From positions 2,824,001-2,888,000 of the forward strand of contig NZ_JAFEJA010000001.1 in NCBI RefSeq assembly GCF_016919245.1: a stretch of 64,000 nucleotides of DNA, given 5' to 3'. The notes under the pieces are model-generated. The model saw only the letters and a list, made by a program, of their open reading frames with translations, did no database searches and was not told where the DNA came from. Positions 18,202 through 25,865 of this stretch are shown one piece after another. A program made the translations under genes and the position numbers. The stretch's first letter is position 1. The number at the start of each line of letters is the position of its first letter. The stretch is from Streptomyces zhihengii. Its GTDB lineage: Bacteria > Actinomycetota > Actinomycetes > Streptomycetales > Streptomycetaceae.

Positions 18202-19247
18202 GCGGACTCCCGCAGGCACCGGCCCAGCACATGGGAGAGGTACGCCTCGTCCTGGATGGTCACATGCAGCCGGTTGTTGGTCATGTGCATGTACGGAGAG
18301 AGGAGCAGGGGCAGGGCGGCGGCCGGGTCGGTGACCCGCTCGGCGCGCTCGCCGTCCCAGGAGCGGAAGACCAGGTCGCCGTCGGCCGCCAGCCGCCGCG
18401 CGCGGTCGCGCAGTTCGGCGCAGTGCTCGGCCCAGCCGGCCAGGAACGCGGGCAGCCGGCCCTCGGTGCCGCCCGCGACGGCGGCGCGGACGGCGGCGAA
18501 GCGGGCGGTCAGGCCGGGGGCCATGGCCGTCCAGTTGCGGTCGTACTCGTCGGTGCCGATGAAGCCGGTGCCGGGGAAGGCGCGGTGCCAGAAGTCGTAG
18601 TAGCTGTCCAGGTAGCCGGCGAGGTCGTCGCGGTCGGGCAGGAAGGTGCCCGACATGACCATCATGAGCTGGGCCGAGGTGCCGAGCAGGACGGTACGCA
18701 GGTGGAGGTTCTTGGTGGCGAAGGCGTCGAGCACCAGCTCGCTGGAGTACCGGAAGTGCCACTCGGCGAGCTCGATCCCGGCCGGGCCGCCGTACTTGCC
18801 GTACTCCGGCTCGTAGGGCTCGGCACTGCGCGAGTTGTTGGGGCGCAGGTTCATCCGGCCCTGCTCGTCGAGGTAGGGGGTGCGTTCGGTGCCGGGGAAC
18901 TCGATCTCGAACAGGGTGTTGTAGAAGTCGTTGAGGAAGCCGGAGTCCACCTCGTACAGCGCCGGACGTTCGGCGAGGAAGCGGTCGACCGCCGCCTCCG
19001 TGCGGCGGCGCACCTCCGCCTCGGCCGCCGGGGAGGCCGGCCGCAGGCGCAGCCGGACATGGGGGCCTTCGAGCCAGTAGTTGATGAAGAACCAGTTGGC
19101 CAGCAGCCCTTCGGCCTCCAGTTCGGCGACCAGCGGGCGGACGCACTGGAGCAGCATCGGGCGGGGGTTGGCGGCGTAGAAGACGTGCGTCGCCTGCCAG
19201 GCGCCGGTGCCGGTGGCCGCGGGGGCGGCGGGTGTGGTGGTGGTCAT
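18198..19247 (-). CDS. Lanthipeptide-type dehydratase elimination domain protein (SpaB-C/TbtC-like)
   Basis: 349 residues of the thiopeptide-type bacteriocin biosynthesis family (SpaB C-terminal domain). In split dehydratases it eliminates glutamate from glutamylated Ser/Thr to leave dehydroalanine or dehydrobutyrine. The opening WQATHVFYAANPRPMLLQCV and FINYWLEGPHVRLRLRP, then LMMVMSGTFLPDR and SPYMHMTNNRLHVTIQDEAY near the end, are typical. [4+2] cyclases of pyridine-forming thiopeptides belong to the same superfamily, so eye alone cannot exclude that activity. As it is the only such protein, elimination is the more economical reading. It overlaps both neighbours by 4 bases. Confidence 0.86.
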   Translation of the reverse strand: MTTTTPAAPAATGTGAWQATHVFYAANPRPMLLQCVRPLVAELEAEGLLANWFFINYWLEGPHVRLRLRPASPAAEAEVRRRTEAAVDRFLAERPALYEVDSGFLNDFYNTLFEIEFPGTERTPYLDEQGRMNLRPNNSRSAEPYEPEYGKYGGPAGIELAEWHFRYSSELVLDAFATKNLHLRTVLLGTSAQLMMVMSGTFLPDRDDLAGYLDSYYDFWHRAFPGTGFIGTDEYDRNWTAMAPGLTARFAAVRAAVAGGTEGRLPAFLAGWAEHCAELRDRARRLAADGDLVFRSWDGERAERVTDPAAALPLLLSPYMHMTNNRLHVTIQDEAYLSHVLGRCLRESA

Positions 19248-22192
19248 CGGACGTGCTCCCCTCGGGGCTCGGCGGCCGGCGCGGTGGCCGGGGCCTGCGG
19301 TGTGGTCTCGACGGCGAGCTCCGCGACGTGCCGGCCACGGGCGGAGCTGACGTGCAGGTCGTCCTCGTCGGGCAGGGCCTCCCGCAGGACCACCCGGGCC
19401 TCGGGGCTCTTGACCAGCGCCTCCAGGGCGGACAGGGACAGCGGGCTGTCGAAGTCGACGTACTGGGGCTTGGCGCCGGTCGCGCCGCGCGCGCCGCTGT
19501 CCGAGACGGTGGCGAACACCCGGTCGGGCAGGCCGTGGGCGCGGCGGAAGCGGTGCCAGCCGAGGAACCACTCCGCGTCCTGCGCGCCGCCGGGCGCCTG
19601 GAGCGGCAGCGCGGTCGCCGGGGCGCTCCAGCTCCGCCGGCTGAGCACCAGGGCGCCGTGCCGCACCCGGGGCCGGGTGGTGACGCCGTCCACCGGGTCG
19701 CTCTCCGGTACGCCGCCCCAGACGTTCAGCGGGGCCATCGAGGTGGGCGAGAGCAGCAGCAGGGTGCGGGCCAGTTCGGGCAGGGCCAGCGGCACCAGAT
19801 AGCCGAGGTACACGGGGACGACCTCGCGGCCGAGGCGCTCCGAGCGCAGCACCAGCCGGTCGGCCGTCTCGTCGTGCTCGATGTACAGGTCGTCCAGGCC
19901 GATGCGGAACTCCTCGGCCAGGGTGCCCTGTTCGCCGGGGCAGACGATCTCGTGCCCGGTGAGCCGGCCGTGCAGGTTGAGGTTGCTGGTGACGGGGCCG
20001 CCGGTGACCTCGGCGAACACGGCGCCGGGCGGGCACAGGGCCGCGGAGGCGTCCCGCAGCCGGTCGTCGAGGCCGTCGAAGCAGTGGGTGAAGCGGCTGA
20101 ACGGGAAGGACAGGCCGCCGTAGGAGCGGTTGAGGACGACGAGCGGGTCCCCGGGGCGGTCGGCGAGCTGCACATGGTGGCTCATCGGGGCGAAGTGCGG
20201 TGCGACAGGGGTGAGTTCCTCGGCGACGGCGGTGAGGAACGCCTCGTCGACGACGATCTCGGCGGCGCCGCCGGGGCGGGACTCCCACAGGGACCGCATC
20301 CGCTCCGTAAACGTCAGCCGGGCGGTGTCCAGGGCCTTGAGCTCGGGCAGTCCGAGCCAGTTCACCTCGGGCACGTACCGGCCGTCCGCGTCGAACGCGG
20401 TGCGCTGCGCGGTGAACGACATGTACTGGTCGAAGAAGTCCTCGTGGAAGTCGTGGACCAGCTTCAGCACGTCGTCGCAGCGCCCGCCCCGGCCGTGGCG
20501 GGCGAGGAAGAACCCCTTGAGCACCAGCCGCTGGGGCAGCGTCAGGTCGAAGGCCGGCAGCACCCGCTCCACCGCGGCCAGCGGCCGGTGCGCGATCCGG
20601 TCCCAGACCTCGCGGTCCGGCGCGCCGGTGTACCCGGCGGCGGCGTCCTCGTAGAGCACGGTCTGCGGGACCCTGCCCTGCCCGGCACCCAGCTCCTCCT
20701 GGATCTCGCGCAGTTCGGTGCGCAGCGCCGCGAGGATCGCCGGCCGGTCCGCGGGGGCGGCACGGGCGAAGCGGTCGACGTGGGAGACGGGGCCGTCCAG
20801 TCGCGAGGCGAGGGTGTCCGCCCAGGGGCGTCCCACGGCCCTCAGGGAGTCCTGGAACGCCCGCAGCGGGTCGGTGTCGTGGACCTGGGTCCGCAGGCAC
20901 GGGACCTGCACCATGCCGACGTCGAGCAGGGCTTCGAGATAGCGCTCGACGTCGCCGGCCCCGGCGCCGTGCTCGACGGCGAGCCAGCCGGCGAGTTCGC
21001 CGTACCGCAGGCTGCCCCGCTCCTCGAAGAGGCCGAGCAGGCGTTCCAGGGTGCCGCTGCGGCGCAGGAAGAACAGGCGGTCCTGGACGGCGTCGAAGGT
21101 GACGGCGGTGTCCTCGTCGCCCGCGGTGACCCAGCGGCGCACATAGCGGACCCGGTCGTCGTCACGGCCCCAGCCGGAGGCGAGCGCCACGGGCAGGTCG
21201 GCGCGGCGGCCCGGGTCGGCGACGACGGTGTCGGCGAGCCGGCCGAGGGCGGCGACGTTGAGCCGGGCGTGCCCCGTCCAGACGTCGCCGACCCGCAGCT
21301 CCAGCCCGCTCGGCGTCCCGGCGTCGCCGGAGGTGCCGGGGCGCCCGGCGGGGGCGGGGCCGGCGCTGCCGGTGGTCCCCGTGGCGCCGGTACTCCCGGC
21401 GTCGGCGGTCACGGCGCTCCCGGTGGCCCCCGTGCTCCCGGCGTCGGCGGTCACGGCGCTCCCGGTGGCCCCCGTGCTCCCGGCGTCGGCTGGCCCGGTG
21501 GTCCCCGTGCTCCCGGTACCCCCGGCACTCCCGGCGAAGGCCGCCCCGGCGCTCCCGGGGCCGTCGGCGGTGAGGCCGCCGACCGCGACGCCGGTGAAGG
21601 TGGAGAACGGGCTCGTCTTGCAGACCGTGCGGTACAGGTACGCCAGCAGCGACCGCTCGATCTTGCGGCCCTTCTTGTCCGGCACGGCCGCGGGATCGGC
21701 GGCCCACCTGCGCACCTGGGCGTCCAGTTGCGCGTCCAGCGCGGGCGAGGCGAGCAGCAGCGCCCGGCGCAGCCGCTCCTCCCCCGCCAGGCGGTGGAGC
21801 GCGGCCCGGCTGCGGGCGGTCTCCTCGGCGAGCACCCGGGCGCCCTCGCGCCCGTGGCGCTCCAGCTCCCCGCGGGCCTCCAGCCAGGCGCCGAGCGCGC
21901 GGCCGGCCACGGGGTCGAGGCCGCGCACCAGCGCCAGGGCGGCGTCCGCGTCCCGGGGCAGGCGGCCGTTGAACACCTCCCGGCGCAGGGCGAGCAGCCG
22001 CCGGCGGACGGCGTCGTCCTCGCTGCCCCCGATCAGCGGGTGCAGCAGGTCGCCGACGGCCTCGCCGCCGGCGCGCACCGCGTCGGCGGCGGTGACGGTC
22101 TCGTCGGCCCAGCGGCGGCTGCCGGGGCAGCGCAGCTCCCGCACGCTCGCGGCCGGCAGTCCGGCCACCCGCAGCATGAACGGTCCGGTCAT
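19244..22192 (-). CDS. Lantibiotic dehydratase N-terminal domain protein (TbtB-like, glutamylating)
   Basis: 982 residues of the Lant_dehydr_N type, which transfer glutamate from glutamyl-tRNA to Ser/Thr of the precursor. The motif SLLAYLYRTVCKTSPFSTFT (about 181-200) is diagnostic, followed by FFLARHGRGGRCDDVLKLVH, MSHHVQLADRPGD and the C-terminal half VETTPQAPAT. Residues about 206-293 are a low-complexity Gly/Ser/Thr/Ala insertion with 14-residue repeats (ADAGSTGATGSAVT), unlike the rest. The start MTGPFMLRVAGLP at 22192 follows GGGAGAGGG; an in-frame ATG at 22216 is possible. The next gene (elimination domain) starts inside its stop codon. Confidence 0.92.
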   Translation of the reverse strand: MTGPFMLRVAGLPAASVRELRCPGSRRWADETVTAADAVRAGGEAVGDLLHPLIGGSEDDAVRRRLLALRREVFNGRLPRDADAALALVRGLDPVAGRALGAWLEARGELERHGREGARVLAEETARSRAALHRLAGEERLRRALLLASPALDAQLDAQVRRWAADPAAVPDKKGRKIERSLLAYLYRTVCKTSPFSTFTGVAVGGLTADGPGSAGAAFAGSAGGTGSTGTTGPADAGSTGATGSAVTADAGSTGATGSAVTADAGSTGATGTTGSAGPAPAGRPGTSGDAGTPSGLELRVGDVWTGHARLNVAALGRLADTVVADPGRRADLPVALASGWGRDDDRVRYVRRWVTAGDEDTAVTFDAVQDRLFFLRRSGTLERLLGLFEERGSLRYGELAGWLAVEHGAGAGDVERYLEALLDVGMVQVPCLRTQVHDTDPLRAFQDSLRAVGRPWADTLASRLDGPVSHVDRFARAAPADRPAILAALRTELREIQEELGAGQGRVPQTVLYEDAAAGYTGAPDREVWDRIAHRPLAAVERVLPAFDLTLPQRLVLKGFFLARHGRGGRCDDVLKLVHDFHEDFFDQYMSFTAQRTAFDADGRYVPEVNWLGLPELKALDTARLTFTERMRSLWESRPGGAAEIVVDEAFLTAVAEELTPVAPHFAPMSHHVQLADRPGDPLVVLNRSYGGLSFPFSRFTHCFDGLDDRLRDASAALCPPGAVFAEVTGGPVTSNLNLHGRLTGHEIVCPGEQGTLAEEFRIGLDDLYIEHDETADRLVLRSERLGREVVPVYLGYLVPLALPELARTLLLLSPTSMAPLNVWGGVPESDPVDGVTTRPRVRHGALVLSRRSWSAPATALPLQAPGGAQDAEWFLGWHRFRRAHGLPDRVFATVSDSGARGATGAKPQYVDFDSPLSLSALEALVKSPEARVVLREALPDEDDLHVSSARGRHVAELAVETTPQAPATAPAAEPRGEHVR
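21401..21484. repeat. 42-bp tandem repeat inside the dehydratase gene
   Basis: Two essentially identical 42-bp units start at 21401 and 21443, with degenerate copies on both sides (about 21340-21540). They encode the repeated 14-residue Ala/Gly/Ser/Thr unit of the insertion and keep the reading frame. Confidence 0.85.
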
Positions 22193-22219
22193 CCCTCTCC
22201 CCCTCGCTCGTCCCATGGC

Positions 22220-23845
22220 TCAGGCGATCTCGTAGCGGAAGTCGGCGGGCCCGGGGCGCTCGTTGCCGATCAGCATGATCAGCAGCGGCGCCTCGCCCGT
22301 GCCGTCGAGGCCCAGCTCCTCGATGTACGAGATGTTGTCGAAGCCCAGGGCGACGCCGCAGCCGAGGCCGAGGGCCGACGAGGCGGTGTAGACGGCCTGG
22401 GAGACGGCCCCGACGGTGGCGTTGACCAGGCGGTAGCCGCGGTCGCCGACGGCGTCGAGGACGGCGGCGGTGCGCACGGTGGGCACCAGGACCGCGCCGG
22501 CCTGCTCCAGGTTGTAGTTGGACAGGAAGTAGTTCTTCTGGAGGAAGGCGCCGGGGCGTTCCTCCGAGATCAGCCGCAGGCCGCGGGTGCCGGGGTCGTA
22601 CTCGTAGGAGCCGGGCGCCAGGCCCTCGACGTGGTTGACGAAGGCGTACAGCTTGGCCAGCCGCACGTCGTCGCCGCCGGTGTCGCCGCCGAGCCGCGCG
22701 CCGGCCGCCGCGGCGGCCAGACAGGCGGCCAACTGGTCGGCGGCGACCGGCCGCTGGGCGTCGAAGCGGCCGAAGCTGCTGCGCCGGCGGCGCAGCGCGG
22801 TGCGCACGTCCGTGTCCATGGGGCGGGCCGTGGGGAGCGGGACCTCGGGGGCGCCGGGGCGGGCGGGCGGTGCGGCCGCCGGGGCGAGCGCCCCGGGGGC
22901 GGGGCGGGCGGCGGCGTCGCGGGAGGTCGCCCGCTGCATCTCGCGCACGGCGTCGAACGCGAGGACGGTGCGGGAGCGTTCGGCGTCGGTCCGCCGCACG
23001 GAGGCGGCGGCGGGAGCGGTCCGGGCGGGGGTGCCCGTCCAGTGCAGCGGGACGACGGCGAAGACGCCCTCCTCCTCGGTGCGCACCCCGAGCAGCCGGG
23101 CCAGGCGCTCCTCGTCGAACCACATCAAGGGCGCGACGGCGAGGCCCCGGGCGCGGGCCCACATCCGCCAGGTGCCGACCACGGTGCCGATGTCCATGCT
23201 CACGGCGTGGAACGAGAAGCTGTTGTACTTGAAGGCGTTCTGCCAGTACTTGACGCCGAGGACGAGGTACTGGTCGGTGCCGGCGCCCGGCGCGTCCTCG
23301 CCGAGCGCCGCGCGGACCTCGCCGGTCACGTCGCCGGTGAGCAGCCGCTGCATCGCGTGGCGGCGGGTCGCGTAGTAGTGCACGCCGGGGGGCACGGGGC
23401 CGCTCGGGCCGGAGACCCAGTAGACGCCGACCGGGTAGAGGCCGCCGCCGGAGGCGGTGCCCCGCGACCAGTTGGCGAGCGGGTAGTCGGGCAGCGCGTG
23501 GAGGTCGGTGTTGGCCTGGACGCCGAGGCGCCGGCCGGTCAGCCCGTAGGAGTCGCGCAGCATGCCGGAGAGGGTGCCGAGGTCGAAGCGCGCGGTGCCT
23601 TCGGGCGCGCGGCCGTCGGCGGGAGCCGGGCCTCCGGGCGCGCCGCCGTCGGGGCCGTCGGCGAGGCCGAGGTCGAGGGTGGCCCCGGCGGGGTAGCCGG
23701 CGGCGGGCAGCGGGAGGGTGTCCGCACCCGGGTAGAACTTGGTCTTGCGGGGGCCGTCGGCCCAGTCGGGGACGAAGTCGGCCGGGGGCATCGGGACCCG
23801 GCCGCGCCGCATGATCGCGGCGGCGTAGTCGTGGGCGTACCCCAT
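22220..23845 (-). CDS. SagB/ThcOx-type FMN dehydrogenase
   Basis: 541 residues of the nitroreductase-like SagB family, which oxidise azolines to azoles with FMN. Two nitroreductase-like halves are visible. The first contains YPLANWSRGTASGGGLYPVG and NAFKYNSFSFHAVSMDIGTV; the second begins RRRRSSFGRF and contains NYFLSNYNLEQAGAVLVPTV and the final GRDxGYR-like stretch VGDRGYRLVNATVGAVSQAV. The ATG at 23845 follows AAGGAG by six bases. It lies 27 bases before the dehydratase start and 79 bases after YcaO 2. It probably acts on the azolines made by the two YcaO proteins. Confidence 0.92.
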   Translation of the reverse strand: MGYAHDYAAAIMRRGRVPMPPADFVPDWADGPRKTKFYPGADTLPLPAAGYPAGATLDLGLADGPDGGAPGGPAPADGRAPEGTARFDLGTLSGMLRDSYGLTGRRLGVQANTDLHALPDYPLANWSRGTASGGGLYPVGVYWVSGPSGPVPPGVHYYATRRHAMQRLLTGDVTGEVRAALGEDAPGAGTDQYLVLGVKYWQNAFKYNSFSFHAVSMDIGTVVGTWRMWARARGLAVAPLMWFDEERLARLLGVRTEEEGVFAVVPLHWTGTPARTAPAAASVRRTDAERSRTVLAFDAVREMQRATSRDAAARPAPGALAPAAAPPARPGAPEVPLPTARPMDTDVRTALRRRRSSFGRFDAQRPVAADQLAACLAAAAAGARLGGDTGGDDVRLAKLYAFVNHVEGLAPGSYEYDPGTRGLRLISEERPGAFLQKNYFLSNYNLEQAGAVLVPTVRTAAVLDAVGDRGYRLVNATVGAVSQAVYTASSALGLGCGVALGFDNISYIEELGLDGTGEAPLLIMLIGNERPGPADFRYEIA

Positions 23846-23924
23846 GGGGAGCTCCTTGGTCGCAGTCTCGGGCGGGTGCGGGTGCGGGTGCGCGGTCACG
23901 CGGGGACGGGGGCGGCCGTGCCGG

Positions 23925-25865
23925 TCACGGGAAGGGGTGCGGGGCGGGGTTGAAGTCCTCGGGGACGAGGTCGCGGTCACGCAGACCCGCCTCGCGCAGG
24001 GCGGTCCGCAGCCGCGGCATGCCCAGCGCGCGCTGCCGGGTCCAGCCGAAGTCGATGGGCAGCAGCCCGGGCACCAGCACGCTGACGGTGTGCAGTCCGA
24101 GCCGGCGCTGCTCGGGCATGGTCTGGTCGACCACGATCACGTCGAAGCCGGCCGCCGCCACCGCGTCGGCGCAGCGCGTCAGGTCCTCCAGCAGGTCGTC
24201 CGAGACGGGCAGCAGGGAGCCGTCGCCGTAGACGTCGGCGAGGGAGCGCTTCGGCGGGCGGGGGGCGCCCGGTTCGCCGAGCAGGAAGTGGGCGTGGTCG
24301 CCCATCTCGGGGATGCCGTACGACAGGGGGTGGTCGTGCAGCGCCTCCACCTTGTCGAAGTCGTACGCCATGGCCCGCAGGCGTTCCTCGTCGCGCTCGG
24401 TGCGGCTCTGGAGGTTGACGGAGTCGGTGGCGATCTCGCAGAGGGCGCCCGCGAGGGCCGCCTCCGGGTCGAGGCCGGCGCCCGCGCCGAAGCACATCCG
24501 GCCCGGCCCGCCGTCGGGGCGCACCGCTACGCCGGTGACCACGGGCACCGGGAAGGAGATCCGGGTGTCGAAGAACCGGGCCTCGTAGCCGTACATCTCC
24601 AGCCGGTCGACCATGTGGCGGGTCCGGCGGCTGCCGCTGGTGCGCGGGTCGATCTCGGGCAGCGGCTGCCGCCCGTACCAGGCGAGCAGGAACGCGTCCC
24701 GCTCGACGACCTCCATCAGGCCGAAGTAGGCCGCCTCGGCGAGACTCCCGCCGGAGGCGCAGCCGTTGGAGGACTCCTGGACGAAGCGGTTCTCCAGACC
24801 GGGCGCGTGATAGTACGTCAGCACCTCCGGCACCAGCACGGGCTCCCGGTCGCGCAGCGACCAGCCCCACACCCAGGGGATCTCGCGGTCGGGGGTGAAG
24901 GGGGTGACCCGGGGGTTGGCCCGGTGGAACTCCGGCGAGTACAGGCCCACCACGCGCGGGTCCAGGGCGCGCTCGCCGCGGGCGGTGAGGGCGTCCAGGC
25001 TGTCGCGCACCCCGGCCCGCTTGGCGCGCGCCCGCATGCCCGCGTACCGCTCCAGGCCCTCCAGCACCCCGATGCGCACGCTCTGCGCGAAGGTGTCGGC
25101 GTGGCCGCCCCAGAACGTCTCGCGCAGGTAGTCGCCGGAGCGCATGGAGAAGCAGCCGATGGTCGCGGACGTGGAGAGCGAGGCGACGTCCTGGACGACG
25201 GAGGGCCCGAGCGACCCGCAGACCGGGTTGGCGTACGGCTCGACGGGCAGGTCGTAGTCGGCGATGTCGCGCACCCGGAAGCTGCCCGGCCGGTGCTTGG
25301 GCGCGGGCCGCAGATCGGGGCGGGCGGACCGCGCGGTGTCCTCCTCGGCCCGGCCGCAGCGGTGGCACTCCGGGTCGGGGACCAGCGGGTAGTGGCGCAC
25401 CCGCAGCGAGGCCAGGTCGACCAGGTGCACCACGGGGAACACCCGCTCGGCGGGCCCGAGTCCGGCGGACCGGGCGGCGATCAGCGCGGCGAGCGCGTCC
25501 GCCGCGAAGGGGGTGGCGTACGGGGAGTCGCCGGCGGCCCGGGTGCCCGAGCCGATCTCCAGCGCCTCGCGCAGCGCCACCGAACGCACCGCCTGCCAGC
25601 GGCGCTCCAGGCAGGTGCCGCAGGGGTCGTCGCCGCCCGGTCCGCCGGGGAACGGGCCGACGACGGCCTGCCGGCCGTAGAAGCGCACCGGCACGGAGCC
25701 GGGGGCGGCCGGCGGCCGCTCCGTGCGGAAGGCGTCGGCGACGCCGAGCGGCGCGACGTCCGCCGCGGCGGCCCCGCCGTGCGCGGCGAGCGCGGTACGC
25801 AGCCGCCCGGCCAGCTCCTCGGCGGAGCGGGCCCAGGGCGCGGCCTCGGCGACGCTCATCGTCAC
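23925..25865 (-). CDS. YcaO-domain cyclodehydratase 2 (TOMM)
   Basis: 646 residues, paralogous over its whole length to the YcaO at 13247-15274. Likely zinc pairs DPCGTC and ECHRC lie in the N-terminal third. ATP-binding elements GVLEGLERYAGMR, ESSNGCASGGSLAEAAYFG and LMEVVERDAFLLAWYGR are intact, and the tail ends PAPHPFP. Other shared blocks are TPFTPDREIPWVWGWSLRD and GLLPIDFGWTRQRALGMPRL. The GTG at 25865 overlaps the stop of the E1-like gene (GTGA), so it probably works directly with that leader-binding protein. Which residues each YcaO cyclises cannot be read from sequence. Confidence 0.93.
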   Translation of the reverse strand: MTMSVAEAAPWARSAEELAGRLRTALAAHGGAAAADVAPLGVADAFRTERPPAAPGSVPVRFYGRQAVVGPFPGGPGGDDPCGTCLERRWQAVRSVALREALEIGSGTRAAGDSPYATPFAADALAALIAARSAGLGPAERVFPVVHLVDLASLRVRHYPLVPDPECHRCGRAEEDTARSARPDLRPAPKHRPGSFRVRDIADYDLPVEPYANPVCGSLGPSVVQDVASLSTSATIGCFSMRSGDYLRETFWGGHADTFAQSVRIGVLEGLERYAGMRARAKRAGVRDSLDALTARGERALDPRVVGLYSPEFHRANPRVTPFTPDREIPWVWGWSLRDREPVLVPEVLTYYHAPGLENRFVQESSNGCASGGSLAEAAYFGLMEVVERDAFLLAWYGRQPLPEIDPRTSGSRRTRHMVDRLEMYGYEARFFDTRISFPVPVVTGVAVRPDGGPGRMCFGAGAGLDPEAALAGALCEIATDSVNLQSRTERDEERLRAMAYDFDKVEALHDHPLSYGIPEMGDHAHFLLGEPGAPRPPKRSLADVYGDGSLLPVSDDLLEDLTRCADAVAAAGFDVIVVDQTMPEQRRLGLHTVSVLVPGLLPIDFGWTRQRALGMPRLRTALREAGLRDRDLVPEDFNPAPHPFP

